Shown: one piece after another, positions 27,433-36,551 of the stretch
How positions within the stretch are numbered: position 1 is the first letter of the stretch
How the letters are laid out: the number at the start of each line of letters is the position of its first letter
Assembly (NCBI RefSeq): GCF_019748365.1
Contig: NZ_JAIEPN010000003.1
Span: forward strand, 1 to 64,000
DNA length: 64,000 bases
Source: Novosphingobium sp.
GTDB lineage: Bacteria; Pseudomonadota; Alphaproteobacteria; Sphingomonadales; Sphingomonadaceae
Direction of reading: 5' to 3'
Position numbers and translations under genes: made by a program
Notes under the pieces: generated by a model
What the model saw: the letters and a program-made list of their open reading frames with translations, nothing else
Told to the model about the DNA's origin: nothing
The model's database searches: none

Positions 27433-28122
27433 ATGCGTGAGATCGTTTTCGATACAGAGACGACCGGCCTCGACCCGCAGAGCGGTGATCGGCTGGTGGA
27501 GATTGGCTGCATCGAGATGATGAACCGCGTGCCAACCGGCGCGGTCTTTCATGCCTATTTCAACCCGGAACGCTCTATGCCGGCCGAGGCCGAGGCGGTG
27601 CACGGCCTTTCCAGCGCGTTCCTTGCCGACAAGCCGCGCTTCGCCGAAAGGGCCGAGGAACTGCTTGATTTCCTGGGCGATGCGCCGCTGGTTGCACACA
27701 ATGCCGGCTTTGATTTCGGCTTCCTCAATGCCGAGCTCGCGATCTGCGAGCTGCCCGCCGTCGATCGGTCGCGCATGGTCGATACGGTGGCGATTGCGCG
27801 GCGCAAGCACCCCGGTGCCAAGCTCAGCCTCGATGCGCTCTGTTCACGCTACGGGATCGATCGCAGTCACCGGGTTCGCCACGGCGCGCTGCTCGATGCC
27901 GAACTGCTCGCCCAGCTCTATGTCGAGCTGATGGGAGGGCGGCAAATCGGCCTCGAACTGGCGGCCGAAGTCGAAATCAAGACGGCGGCCGTGGTCGCGC
28001 CGATCCGAACCGTCTCCCCCCGCACGCATCGCCCTGCCCGCCCCCATGCTCCGAGTGAAGAAGAGCTCGCCCGGCATGCCGCATTTGTCGAAGGGATCAA
28101 GGGAGCCATCTGGCTGCAATGA
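27433..28122 (+). CDS. dnaQ: DNA polymerase III epsilon subunit
   Basis: The 229-residue DEDDh 3'-5' exonuclease proofreads for polymerase III. ExoI is VFDTETTGLDP (residues 5-15), ExoII lies around VAHNAGFDFGFLN and ExoIII around HGALLDAELLAQLYVELMGG. The C-terminal tail (about residues 180-229) should bind the alpha subunit. I chose ATG 27433 because the exonuclease starts there; the frame is open into coaE without homology. It is the last gene of the ppsR operon. Confidence 0.95.
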   Translation: MREIVFDTETTGLDPQSGDRLVEIGCIEMMNRVPTGAVFHAYFNPERSMPAEAEAVHGLSSAFLADKPRFAERAEELLDFLGDAPLVAHNAGFDFGFLNAELAICELPAVDRSRMVDTVAIARRKHPGAKLSLDALCSRYGIDRSHRVRHGALLDAELLAQLYVELMGGRQIGLELAAEVEIKTAAVVAPIRTVSPRTHRPARPHAPSEEELARHAAFVEGIKGAIWLQ

Positions 28123-28177
28123 AACTGCCTTGCCCGGGCTGTCCCGGACAGGTGCTTGAGCGAAGGAGAGTGGACTT

Positions 28178-28744
28178 ATGGATATTCGCGTTTCAGGCCA
28201 CCAGGTCGATACCGGCGCCGCCTTCGAAGCTCATGCTGAAGAGCGCCTTTCCGCGATTGTCGACAAGTACTTCTCGCGCGCGCTGACCTCGCATGTCACG
28301 CTCGGCAAGGCGCCGCACGGCGGGTTTCGCTGCGATATCGTGACTCACGTGGCGCAGGGCCTGATCCTGAAGGGAAGCGCGGTGGCGCAGGATGCCCACA
28401 TCGCGCTCGACCAGTCGGCGGAGAAGATCGACAAGCAACTGCGCCGCTACAAGCGCCGGATCAATGCAAGGCAGGACCAGGCCGATCATGCCCGCCGCGA
28501 GGAAGAGGCGGCCTATACGGTCTTCGTCGTCGAGGAGACCGAGACCGAGGAGCCGGCCGATGCGCCCCTCGTCATCGCCGAAACGCGGGTGGACGTGCCC
28601 ACGGCCAGCGTGTCCGATGCAGTGATGATGCTGGATCTACGCAACACCAACGCGCTGCTGTTCAAGAACGCCGGCACCGGCGTGCATAACATGGTCTATC
28701 GCCGCGGGGATGGATCGATCGGCTGGGTCGAACCGAGCAAGTAA
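28178..28744 (+). CDS. hpf: Ribosome hibernation promoting factor, long form
   Basis: The 188-residue protein has an N-terminal RaiA/HPF domain (MDIRVSGHQVDTGAAFEAHA, then KYFSRALTSHVTLGK). A linker and the HPF C-terminal dimerisation domain (MMLDLRNTNALLFKNAGTG to VYRRGDGSIGWVEPSK) follow. This is the long form that pairs 70S ribosomes into inactive 100S dimers in stationary phase. AAGGAGAG upstream is a strong ribosome-binding site. ptsN follows after a 151-bp gap with a hairpin. Confidence 0.95.
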   Translation: MDIRVSGHQVDTGAAFEAHAEERLSAIVDKYFSRALTSHVTLGKAPHGGFRCDIVTHVAQGLILKGSAVAQDAHIALDQSAEKIDKQLRRYKRRINARQDQADHARREEEAAYTVFVVEETETEEPADAPLVIAETRVDVPTASVSDAVMMLDLRNTNALLFKNAGTGVHNMVYRRGDGSIGWVEPSK

Positions 28745-28804
28745 CTCGAACGGCAAAGCCACATGGTGATCTGATGTCCTCTCCGGGTATCAGTGACATG
28801 GCCA

Positions 28805-28834
28805 ACGCGATTCGGTGCTTGCACCGCGTCGCGT
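28805..28834 (+). terminator. Stem-loop between hpf and ptsN
   Basis: ACGCGA (28805-28810) pairs with TCGCGT (28829-28834) and CGGTGC (28813-28818) with GCACCG (28821-28826), separated by a 2-base internal loop on each side. The 12-bp interrupted stem has no T-run after it. It may terminate hpf, protect the 3' end, or only separate hpf and ptsN expression. Confidence 0.4.
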
Positions 28835-28895
28835 TCGGGCGCATGGGCCGCACCACATCAGGCGCGCGAGCGCATTTTCCGGCATCACTGTTTCC

Positions 28896-29357
28896 ATGAC
28901 CGCTCTCTTCTCGATCGATCTTCAGGCGGTGCGCATCGTTCGTGCCGAAACCAAGACGCAGATCCTCGGTGCGCTCGCGGATTGCTTCGGCGAGGTCTAC
29001 GGGCTTGACCGTGCGACCGTGCTGGAACGGATCGAGGAGCGCGAAACGCTCGGCAGCACGGGCTTCGGGCGCGGTGTCGCCATTCCCCACGCAAGGCTTG
29101 ATGGTCTGGCTCGCCCGGTGGCGGCGTTTTTCCGCCTTGCCAGCCCCGTCGATTTCGCATCGTCGGATGGCATGCCGGTTGACTGCGTGTTCGGCCTGCT
29201 TTCGCCCGAACAGGCTGGTGCCACCCACCTGCAGGCGCTTGCAGCGATCTCGCGGCTGATGCGCGACGAGCGCATGCACGAGCGACTGATTGCGGCCCCC
29301 GATGCCGATGCAATCTACGCATTGCTTGTCAATGTCATCGACCGCGACGCGGCCTGA
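28896..29357 (+). CDS. ptsN: PTS IIA-like nitrogen regulatory protein
   Basis: The 153-residue EIIA-Ntr protein is the end of the nitrogen phosphotransferase relay. It controls processes such as K+ transport, stress response and carbon-nitrogen balance by its phosphorylation state. The phosphoryl-acceptor His65 sits in GVAIPHARLDGL. ATG 28896 begins the conserved part; an upstream start would add about 27 unrelated residues. It follows hpf as usual. The matching EI-Ntr (ptsP) is 21 kb away; the HPr-like protein is not in the window. Confidence 0.93.
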   Translation: MTALFSIDLQAVRIVRAETKTQILGALADCFGEVYGLDRATVLERIEERETLGSTGFGRGVAIPHARLDGLARPVAAFFRLASPVDFASSDGMPVDCVFGLLSPEQAGATHLQALAAISRLMRDERMHERLIAAPDADAIYALLVNVIDRDAA

Positions 29358-29489
29358 TCTTGCAGCAGAACCTGCCGATCCTTCAGAACTGACGAAGGGC
29401 TTGCGGCGCCTTATCTTGGCCAAGTCGCGGATCATTGCCGCAACGCTCAGGTGTTATTCGGGCAGCCGAGCATCGAGTGAACGCGCAGC

Positions 29490-29867
29490 ATGAGCCCTGC
29501 GCGTCTTCCGGCAGCGCTGGAGGCAACAGCGCTGATTCGGTTGGCCGAATCGCGGGGTGGCTTCGGCATGGTGCTCCATCGCGGTGAACCCGATAGCGGC
29601 ACGATCCTGATTGTTATCTTGGATAATCAAGGATTTGGTCAGACGCAAGCGCGCCTCTTCGAGCGCCTCCCCCACGCGGATGGAACGCGGGGATGGGCTC
29701 TCACCAAAGTGCAAGATCCTGAAAAAAAAGCGGATTTCGAGGATTATCTGAATCGCCGCGTGGCTCAGGACCGGGATGCGTGGATTGTTGAACTGACCAT
29801 CGCTGAAGGCGAACAGTTCATCCTGAATCTGGGAAGGGATGAGAACAAACCCGGATTCATGGGTTGA
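29490..29867 (+). CDS. DUF1491 family protein
   Basis: A 125-residue protein of unknown function, with LPAALEATALIRLAESRGGF at the N-terminus and repeated patterns GTILIVILDN, FERLP, EDYLNRRVAQDRDAWIVEL. These are typical of the alphaproteobacterial DUF1491 family. It is predicted cytoplasmic, with alternating strands and helices. It stands between ptsN and a cell-wall hydrolase gene, with no tight coupling to either. Confidence 0.8.
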   Translation: MSPARLPAALEATALIRLAESRGGFGMVLHRGEPDSGTILIVILDNQGFGQTQARLFERLPHADGTRGWALTKVQDPEKKADFEDYLNRRVAQDRDAWIVELTIAEGEQFILNLGRDENKPGFMG

Positions 29868-30068
29868 CTTGCCCGGCCCAGATCATAATGGGCCCCACTC
29901 TACCTCGCGTGGGCAGCGTTGGGACGGCAAGGAAGCAGTCCCCGCCAGCACGCAGACGGGGGGCAGACGCCTGGGCCTTCGACAGGTTTCCGGTCTTGCA
30001 GGAACGACCTGCGATACCAGTACCGATCGCGCCCTGTGCCGACGTTCACCGCCCAATGACGAAGTTGC

Positions 30069-30719
30069 ATGAGCCACCAGTTCCGCGTTGCCAGTGCCCT
30101 GTGCATTGCCGCAAGTCTTGCTACCATCCTGTTCAGCACCGGTGGATCCGGCGCCAAAGCACAGGACATCCAGATCCCGGTCGCTGAAGCACCCGGATCC
30201 TCGGCCATAACAGTCGAACCGCGCCAGAGCGTGTTCCTGCCGGCCGAACAGCCCCTTCCCCAGCCGGAGCGGACTGACCCCGATAGCGGGGACGTTCTTC
30301 CCAGCGCCGCGTCGCTTGCTGACCTTGTTGACCGCACTCCGCTTCCCGCATCGCTCTCGCGCGAGCTGGAATGCCTGGCCAGCGCGGTCTATTTCGAGGC
30401 CCGCAGCGAAACGCTGGCAGGCCAACTTGCCGTTGGCCGCGTAATCGTGACCCGTGCTGCTTCTGGCCGCTTCCCGAGCTCGTACTGCGGCGTGGTCTAC
30501 CAACCCTCGCAGTTCTCGTTCGTGCGCGCCAACGCGATGCCGTTGGTTAAGCGCGACAGCGCCAAGTGGCAGCAGGCCGTGAAAATCGCGCTCATCGCGG
30601 ACAGTGGCGCGTGGCGAAGCCCGGTGGAAGGCGCGATGTTCTTCCATGCAGCGCATATCGCACCGTCCTGGGGCAAGACCCGGATGGCGCGGGTAGACAA
30701 CCACGTCTTCTATCGCTGA
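30069..30719 (+). CDS. Cell wall hydrolase (SleB family)
   Basis: The 216-residue protein has an N-terminal hydrophobic segment (VASALCIAASLATILFSTGG) that acts as signal peptide or anchor. A Pro/Glu-rich linker follows, then a SleB hydrolase domain. The domain begins at ELECLASAVYFEARSETLAG, where the catalytic Glu lies in YFEAR, and continues through GRFPSSYCGVVYQPSQFSFV and PVEGAMFFHAAHIAPSW. The family cleaves peptidoglycan, for example as lytic enzymes in spores and in other roles in Gram-negatives. The substrate site is not determined. Confidence 0.9.
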   Translation: MSHQFRVASALCIAASLATILFSTGGSGAKAQDIQIPVAEAPGSSAITVEPRQSVFLPAEQPLPQPERTDPDSGDVLPSAASLADLVDRTPLPASLSRELECLASAVYFEARSETLAGQLAVGRVIVTRAASGRFPSSYCGVVYQPSQFSFVRANAMPLVKRDSAKWQQAVKIALIADSGAWRSPVEGAMFFHAAHIAPSWGKTRMARVDNHVFYR

Positions 30720-30760
30720 GTGCATCAGTCGGGCGCGAATACCGTTCGCGTCCGACCGGG

Positions 30761-32353
30761 TTAGTGCCTGAAGTGGCGCATTCCCGTAAACACCATCGCC
30801 AGACCAGCAGCATCCGCTGCGGCAATGACTTCATCGTCGCGGATGGAGCCGCCCGGCTGGATAACGGCCGTCGCGCCGGCTTCGACTGCCGCCATCAGTC
30901 CGTCCGCAAAGGGGAAGAAGGCGTCTGAAGCCACCGCAGAGCCAACGGTGCGCGGCGCGCTCCAGCCATGCGTTTCGGCCGCTTCCTGCGCCTTCACCGC
31001 GGCAATCCGGGCGCTGTCGCGCCGATTCATCTGGCCTGCGCCAATCCCCGCAGTCACCCCCTCGCGGGCATAGACGATGGCGTTGGACTTCACGTGCTTG
31101 GCCACGGTCCAGGCAAAGCGGCAATCGGCCAGCTCCTGCGCGGTGGGCTGGCGCTTGGTGACCACTTGCAGCATGTCATCCGTCAGCGTGCCGTTGTCAC
31201 GATCCTGAACCAGCAAGCCCCCGGCGATCGGCACGGTAACGAGGCCGCTGCGATCGGCAGAGGGCATTTCATCCAGCAGTAGCAGACGCAGGTTCTTCTT
31301 GCGCGCGAAGGTTGCCAAAGCGGCGTCGTCGGCGCCAGGCGCGACCACGACTTCGGTGAAGATCTCGCAGATGGCTTCGGCTGTGGCCCCGTCGAGCGGG
31401 GTGTTGAGCGCGACAATGCCGCCGAATGCCGAGACCGAATCGCAGGCAAGCGCCGCCTGCCATGCCGCGAGCGGCGTTGCTGCGACCGCGACGCCGCATG
31501 GGTTGGCGTGCTTTACAATAACCACCGCAGGCTGATCCGAGCCGAACTCGGCGATCAACTCCAATGCCGCATTGGCGTCATTATAATTGTTGTAGGACAG
31601 CTCCTTGCCCTGCACCTGCCGCGCCTGCGGGAGGCCGCTGACTGCGCCGCCTTGCACTGGCACATAGAGTGCGGCGCTCTGGTGCGGGTTTTCGCCATAG
31701 CGCAAAGTGGAGACGAGCTTGTTCGCTAAGAGCAAGGTCTGCGGGAAATGCTGCTGCTGGTCGGTGACGGCGAACCACTGCGCGATCGCGGCATCATAGG
31801 AGGCAGTTGCGGCAAAGGCCTTGGCTGCCATCGCCTTGCGGAACGCGAGACTGGTCGCACCACCTGTTTCTTCCAGCGCCGCGATCAGCACGGCGTAGTC
31901 CGCAGGATCCGTCACGATGGTCACATAGTGGTGATTTTTGGCGGCAGAGCGGACCATCGAAGGGCCGCCGATGTCGATGTTCTCGATCACCTCCTCGCGG
32001 CCCGCTCCCTTCGCGACGGTCGCCGAAAAGGGGTAGAGATTGACCACGACAAGATCGATCGCCCCGATGGCATGTTCGGCCATGGAAGCGGCATGCGCTG
32101 GATCGTCACGGACGGCGAGCAAGCCGCCATGGACCTTGGGGTGCAGCGTCTTGACCCGTCCGTCCATCATCTCGGGAAAGCCGGTGAGGTCTGAAATGTC
32201 GCGCACGACAAGGCCGGCATCTCGCAACGCTGCAGATGTGCCACCAGTTGAAACGAGTTCGACGCCATGCGCAGCAAGGACGCGGCCGAGGTCTGCAAGG
32301 CCGGTCTTGTCGGACACTGAAAGCAGCGCCCGTTTGATGGTCACATCCGTCAC
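30761..32353 (-). CDS. purH: Bifunctional AICAR transformylase/IMP cyclohydrolase
   Basis: The 530-residue enzyme performs the last two steps of IMP synthesis. The N-terminal MGS-like cyclohydrolase domain ([43 protein letters not shown]) is followed by the AICAR formyltransferase domain. That domain carries [45 protein letters not shown] and [10 protein letters not shown]. It starts with GTG at 32353, 15 bases after the heparinase-like gene, and is probably co-transcribed with that gene and rpe. Confidence 0.97.
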   Translation of the reverse strand: MTDVTIKRALLSVSDKTGLADLGRVLAAHGVELVSTGGTSAALRDAGLVVRDISDLTGFPEMMDGRVKTLHPKVHGGLLAVRDDPAHAASMAEHAIGAIDLVVVNLYPFSATVAKGAGREEVIENIDIGGPSMVRSAAKNHHYVTIVTDPADYAVLIAALEETGGATSLAFRKAMAAKAFAATASYDAAIAQWFAVTDQQQHFPQTLLLANKLVSTLRYGENPHQSAALYVPVQGGAVSGLPQARQVQGKELSYNNYNDANAALELIAEFGSDQPAVVIVKHANPCGVAVAATPLAAWQAALACDSVSAFGGIVALNTPLDGATAEAICEIFTEVVVAPGADDAALATFARKKNLRLLLLDEMPSADRSGLVTVPIAGGLLVQDRDNGTLTDDMLQVVTKRQPTAQELADCRFAWTVAKHVKSNAIVYAREGVTAGIGAGQMNRRDSARIAAVKAQEAAETHGWSAPRTVGSAVASDAFFPFADGLMAAVEAGATAVIQPGGSIRDDEVIAAADAAGLAMVFTGMRHFRH

Positions 32354-32368
32354 AATGGAAAATCCTGT

Positions 32369-34243
32369 CTAGCGCATCTTCTTGAGCAGCCACGAGAACG
32401 CCTCGCCGCTGCGTGGAATCTTGGCCGAGATAACCAGCTGCCGCGTGGCCAGCGGCCGCCCCCTTTCATCGGACCAGAGGCTCTCTTCCAGCGTGACCGG
32501 GTCGCGGCCGGAGCGGAACTGCCAGAGGCTGCCATCAGGCAAGGCAAGCGTGACGCCAAGACCATCCCGCCCTTGCGCAAGCTCGATATGAGGGCCGAGG
32601 TGGAAGCGCAAGGCAACGCCGATCATGCCCCGCTTGCCGCGCCGTCCGGTCGGCACCAGCAGGTCCTCTCCGCGCAGCTCGCTGCCGTCGTCGCGGATGA
32701 TCAGGATGCGGCGATGGGTGAGGCCATAGCGGCTGACGTAGCCATTGTGGCTCGCTTCGATGCGAGTCGCGCCAGCACCCTCGCCGCTCAGGATCCGGCG
32801 GTCGACTTCGACCTCGGATACGCCGGGTCCGAGCTTGCCGTTGATGAGGACCGCGGTGGAATTGAAGTCATCGATTGCGAGCGTCGAATGCGCAGCGGTG
32901 GCGCGCAAACCTTGCGCGAGGCGCAGTGGAATAAGCCCTCCGGCAAATGCGGCACCGCCGCAATTGACGATCAGGCGCTCCCCCCCATGGCTGAACTCGA
33001 AGGCCAACGTCGATGCACAGCCATCGCGGGCATGCCGCGCGAGCGGAGGCGGGGCGGCATCAAATTGCAGCACGGCCCTGCCTGCGCTGACACGCTGGTA
33101 TCCCCAATGGCGCGCATCGCGCAGCGGCCGCGTGCGCACACCGCTCGCCTTGATGAGTGCGGCAATTCGATCGGGTGACACGGCACCTGCGCCCTGCCAC
33201 GACCCTAGTCCGCCATCGCTGTGGAGCAAGGTGAGCAGCGGGGGAACCAGCAGCTCAAGGATCGCCTCAAGCTGCGGCGGCGGGGTGCTGCGCACCGCAG
33301 CATAGCACGCACGAAGCTCGATCAGCAGTTCGATCGCCTCGATCTGGCCGAGCGGGCTGCGGGAAAGCACGCCGCCATCATCGCTGACGAGATTGCCCAG
33401 CGCCTTGATCAATCCGCCTTCGCCATAAAGGCGGCGCGCACGGCCGTCGGCAAGCAGGAGCCCGGCCGCGGTAATCGCAGTCCACCCTGCCACTTCGGCA
33501 AGTGTATCCTCCGCACGACCGACATGGCGATCCAGCCAGCGCGCGGTTTCCTCGAACGTCGTCAGAACGCGCGCGCGAAGCTTGCGATCCTGACTCGAGA
33601 GCAAGAGCGGCGCGTGCACCAACCATGACAGCAGGCGATGGCCCGCATTGCCAACGGCCCATGCCGGGCCTGCACCGGGCCGCGGATTGGCGGCGAGCCA
33701 GGCCGCGAAGATGCGCTCGGCAACGGGTGCGCATTGCGGGCGGGTGGCGCAGCCGGCAAGATCGCGTAGCCAGCCGAACCCATGCACCATGCGCTCGAAC
33801 GGCGGAGAAAGCCGGGGGCCGCTGAACTCGGTATCCGCGATTGGCAGCTTGACGCCATGGAGCAGGAAATGCCCCGCCCTGATGGCCGTGCCCGAAGCGG
33901 GATCGCCCGAAAGCGCGCTTTCGACCGTGGCAGTCAGGCGTGGGCGTGCACGCTTGCGAAACGGATTGAGGGCCGAAGGCGGAAGGCCCATCCCGTAGGC
34001 AAGCCGGATAAGCCTTTCACCCGCGCTGACCTGCGGAGGGGAGAAATCGGCAATGGCCAGTGCCTTGCCAGGTTCAAGCGGTGCCGGTTCTGCTTCGGCC
34101 TTTGCGATCGCGAGCGATTCAGGCGCGGGACCCAGTGGCAGTGCCGGCCGTGCTTCCCCACCTTCAAGCACAGAGCCTTTCGCCGACCCGAGGACCAAGC
34201 CCTCTTCCTGGGCATCACGGGTTCCGGGGAACAGGCGCGCCAC
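32369..34243 (-). CDS. Heparinase II/III family protein
   Basis: The 624-residue protein has an N-terminal helical toroid region and a C-terminal beta-sandwich (heparinase II/III-like). The sandwich covers residues of about 390-600, with FEFSHGGERLIVNCGGAAF, ATAAHSTLAIDDFNSTAVL and the basic HNGYVSRYGLTHRRILII. These enzymes cleave acidic polysaccharides by beta-elimination, but the alphaproteobacterial members near purH are of unknown substrate. No secretion signal is apparent. The start is a GTG only 4 bases after the rpe stop. Confidence 0.85.
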   Translation of the reverse strand: MARLFPGTRDAQEEGLVLGSAKGSVLEGGEARPALPLGPAPESLAIAKAEAEPAPLEPGKALAIADFSPPQVSAGERLIRLAYGMGLPPSALNPFRKRARPRLTATVESALSGDPASGTAIRAGHFLLHGVKLPIADTEFSGPRLSPPFERMVHGFGWLRDLAGCATRPQCAPVAERIFAAWLAANPRPGAGPAWAVGNAGHRLLSWLVHAPLLLSSQDRKLRARVLTTFEETARWLDRHVGRAEDTLAEVAGWTAITAAGLLLADGRARRLYGEGGLIKALGNLVSDDGGVLSRSPLGQIEAIELLIELRACYAAVRSTPPPQLEAILELLVPPLLTLLHSDGGLGSWQGAGAVSPDRIAALIKASGVRTRPLRDARHWGYQRVSAGRAVLQFDAAPPPLARHARDGCASTLAFEFSHGGERLIVNCGGAAFAGGLIPLRLAQGLRATAAHSTLAIDDFNSTAVLINGKLGPGVSEVEVDRRILSGEGAGATRIEASHNGYVSRYGLTHRRILIIRDDGSELRGEDLLVPTGRRGKRGMIGVALRFHLGPHIELAQGRDGLGVTLALPDGSLWQFRSGRDPVTLEESLWSDERGRPLATRQLVISAKIPRSGEAFSWLLKKMR

Positions 34244-34247
34244 GGCG

Positions 34248-34910
34248 TCAGTCGGCGCCCTTCAGCGCGGCGATATTGGCGGCATAGCAAGCAGAGCCGC
34301 CCTTGAACGAGGCCGTGCCGGCAACCAGCACGTCGGCCCCGGCGTTGGTGCACAGGCGGCCCGTTGCAGCATCGATACCGCCATCGACTTCCAGATGGAT
34401 CGCGCGCCCGGTCTTGTCGATCATCTTGCGAACGGCCTCGATCTTGCGAAGCTGGCTGGCGATGAAGCTCTGGCCGCCGAAGCCGGGGTTCACGCTCATG
34501 ATCAGGACCAGATCGATCTCCTCGATCAGATAATCGAGCATCTTGGCCGGCGTGGCGGGGTTGAGGGCAATCCCGGCCTTCTTGCCGAGCGCGTGAATGG
34601 CCTGAACCGTGCGGTGGATGTGAGGACCCGCTTCGGGATGCACGGTGATGATATCCGCGCCGGCGGCGGCAAACGCTTCAAGATAAGGATCGACCGGCGC
34701 AATCATCAGGTGAACGTCGAAGGGCTTTGTGCTGTGCGGGCGTAGCGCCTTCACGACAGCGGGCCCGATCGTGAGGTTCGGCACGAAGTGGCCGTCCATC
34801 ACATCGACGTGGATCCAGTCTGCGCCCGCGCCGTCGATCGCCTGCACCTCTTCACCCAACCGGGCAAAATCGGCTGACAGAATCGAGGGGGAAATCAGCG
34901 GGGCGGCCAT
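34248..34910 (-). CDS. rpe: Ribulose-phosphate 3-epimerase
   Basis: The 220-residue TIM-barrel enzyme interconverts ribulose-5-phosphate and xylulose-5-phosphate in the pentose phosphate and Calvin cycles. Signatures are [37 protein letters not shown] and [11 protein letters not shown], then HLEVDGGID, covering the metal-binding and catalytic Asp/His residues. The frame extends 15 codons upstream, but ATG 34910 begins the conserved core. It leads a three-gene set with the heparinase-like gene and purH. Confidence 0.96.
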   Translation of the reverse strand: MAAPLISPSILSADFARLGEEVQAIDGAGADWIHVDVMDGHFVPNLTIGPAVVKALRPHSTKPFDVHLMIAPVDPYLEAFAAAGADIITVHPEAGPHIHRTVQAIHALGKKAGIALNPATPAKMLDYLIEEIDLVLIMSVNPGFGGQSFIASQLRKIEAVRKMIDKTGRAIHLEVDGGIDAATGRLCTNAGADVLVAGTASFKGGSACYAANIAALKGAD

Positions 34911-35217
34911 CACGATAAAACTCGCAAACAGGGATCGGTTGCGATGGGCGCTCATGCGCTTGGCGGCGACCGTCTCCCTCTGCGATTACCGGTCGCGAAT
35001 CGGTGGAACAAGCGCAATTGCCTCGCTTTTCCACACGCATTATCCCTATTTGAAGCCGTTTCGGCGCAAAGCTGGTCACGATTCACCCCGAGCGGCGGCG
35101 GCGGCATGCCAAGCCCTTGATACAACGTTGGCCTTGCCGAACAGGCCAAAGCCTGCCTATGCCCCCGCCGTGTCCGCGCGGCTTCCTCCAGAAGCTGCCG
35201 ATATCGGGAAAGATGCC
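34911..35217. promoter_or_regulatory. Divergent rpe / DUF2141 intergenic region
   Basis: The 307-bp gap has no convincing gene, RNA or repeat. It must hold promoters for rpe (minus) and the DUF2141 gene (plus). ATTATCCCTATTTG around 35039-35052 and TTGATACAACGTTG around 35116 are AT-richer spots where promoters could lie, but no clear -35/-10 pair stands out. Confidence 0.25.
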
Positions 35218-35709
35218 ATGATTTTGCCAAAGGGGCGCCATGCCCTGGCATTGCTGCTGGGACTAATGATCGTGCCGCAGGGAGCGTTTGTGACCGCTGC
35301 TGTCGCTGCGCCGGCGTGCATCGGGCCAGCAAGCGACACGTGGATCAACATCACAGTCGATCGCGTGCGCAACGGCAAAGGACTGATCACCGCAACGCTC
35401 TATCCGAACGAGCCCAAGCGCTTTCTCGTCAAGAACGGATCACTCTACGTCGCCAGTACCCCCGCCACGGCCGGGCAGACGAGGTTCTGCCTGTTCGTTC
35501 CGCACCCGGGCACCTACGCGATAGCGATCTATCATGATGAGGATTCCTCCGGGACAATCAATCGCGGGGGTCTGTTCGGCATTCCCAGTGAAGCTGTCGG
35601 TTTCTCCAACAACCCGACGATCTTTCTGGGCCCACCGTCGCTGCGCTCAACTCTCGTGAAGATCGAGCACCCCAACCAGTCGATCACGATCAATGTGAAG
35701 AAATTCTGA
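35218..35709 (+). CDS. DUF2141 family secreted protein
   Basis: A 163-residue protein with a signal peptide (LALLLGLMIVPQGAFVTAAV, cleavage near AVAAPA) and a beta-rich DUF2141 domain. The domain shows GLITATLYPNEPKRFLV, CLFVPHPGTYAIAIYHDEDS, NRGGLFGIPSEAVGFSNN and PSLRSTLVKIE. Members are predicted periplasmic with no established function. GGGAAAGA about 8 bases before ATG 35218 supports the start. It converges with the IPCT-like gene. Confidence 0.85.
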   Translation: MILPKGRHALALLLGLMIVPQGAFVTAAVAAPACIGPASDTWINITVDRVRNGKGLITATLYPNEPKRFLVKNGSLYVASTPATAGQTRFCLFVPHPGTYAIAIYHDEDSSGTINRGGLFGIPSEAVGFSNNPTIFLGPPSLRSTLVKIEHPNQSITINVKKF

Positions 35710-35718
35710 TCGGAACGA

Positions 35719-36459
35719 TCAGATCGCGGCAAAGGCAGCGGTGAGATGGCGAGGGGCCAGTTCCTCCGCCAGCTCATGAGCGCGCGGATCATCGACATCC
35801 ATCCACCATGCGCCGCCGATTTCCAACGTGGCGGCGCGGCCGCGGTCGGCCAGCCACTGCATGCCATCGGACAGACTGCCCGCTTTGCCTGAATCGATCG
35901 CCGCCGCAATGGCTTCGGCAAGGCGCGGTGTGGCAAGAAATGCCCCGCAATCGACCGCATCCCATGCCGGGATGGTCTTGCCAATGGCGCTGATGAAGCC
36001 GTTTGCGCCGAGCTTTACCCAGGTGGCGTCATCCGGATCGATGAGGGGGCTATCGATGTGCCGGTCGATCGCCAGCGTGACATCGCGGGTTTCGCTGCCG
36101 ATGCTGCACAAGGCTGCAAGAATGGCGCTATCGAACATATGGTCGGCCATCATCAACAGATAATCGCCCTTGCAGCGCGAAGCGCCGGCCATGACGGAGT
36201 AGCCGTTCGGCTTGCTCCAGTCGGCAACCCGCACCGGTTCGATTTCCACCTCGATGCGCTGTGCCAGATCTGCCAGGAAGGCTTCGACATCGTCGGCCCG
36301 GTGGCCTGTCACGACGACCACCCGCGTGACGCCCGCAGCCGCCGCCTGACGGATTCCGATCTCGATCAGCGGAACCCCGCAGACCGGTGTGAGCGGTTTC
36401 GATGACGACAGCGAGGCAAGCCGGCTGCCATAGCCGGCTGCGATGATCACGGCATCCAT
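35719..36459 (-). CDS. CTP:inositol-1-phosphate cytidylyltransferase-like protein
   Basis: The 246-residue nucleotidyltransferase has the NTP-binding motif AAGYGSRL (residues 7-14) and Lys21. Its remaining motifs resemble the IPCT half of archaeal IPCT-DIPPS, by memory comparison. These are NGYS at 85-88, MADHM at 104-108 with metal-binding Asp106, IDRHID at 131-136, IGK at 159-161, DAVDCG at 167-172 and WWMDVD at 218-223. Such enzymes make CDP-inositol from inositol-1-phosphate and CTP. It lies 93 bases after inositol-3-phosphate synthase on the same strand, which supports the substrate. A sugar nucleotidyltransferase is the alternative. Confidence 0.72.
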   Translation of the reverse strand: MDAVIIAAGYGSRLASLSSSKPLTPVCGVPLIEIGIRQAAAAGVTRVVVVTGHRADDVEAFLADLAQRIEVEIEPVRVADWSKPNGYSVMAGASRCKGDYLLMMADHMFDSAILAALCSIGSETRDVTLAIDRHIDSPLIDPDDATWVKLGANGFISAIGKTIPAWDAVDCGAFLATPRLAEAIAAAIDSGKAGSLSDGMQWLADRGRAATLEIGGAWWMDVDDPRAHELAEELAPRHLTAAFAAI

Positions 36460-36497
36460 GGGTCAGTTTTTCTCCGGGCCGGGTCCCTTAACACAGA

Positions 36498-36528
36498 CGG
36501 CGCCGATCCTGCATCAGGATCGGCGCCG
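36498..36528 (-). terminator. 14-bp hairpin after inositol-phosphate synthase
   Basis: A perfect 14-bp inverted repeat (36498-36511 with 36515-36528, core GGCGCCGATCCTG) with a 3-base loop sits between ino1 and the cytidylyltransferase gene. The minus-strand sequence after the stem has no long U-run. It could lower read-through and so reduce expression of the second gene, or stabilise the ino1 message. Confidence 0.5.
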
Positions 36529-36551
36529 CCAGCGTTACCTGCGCTGAAAGC

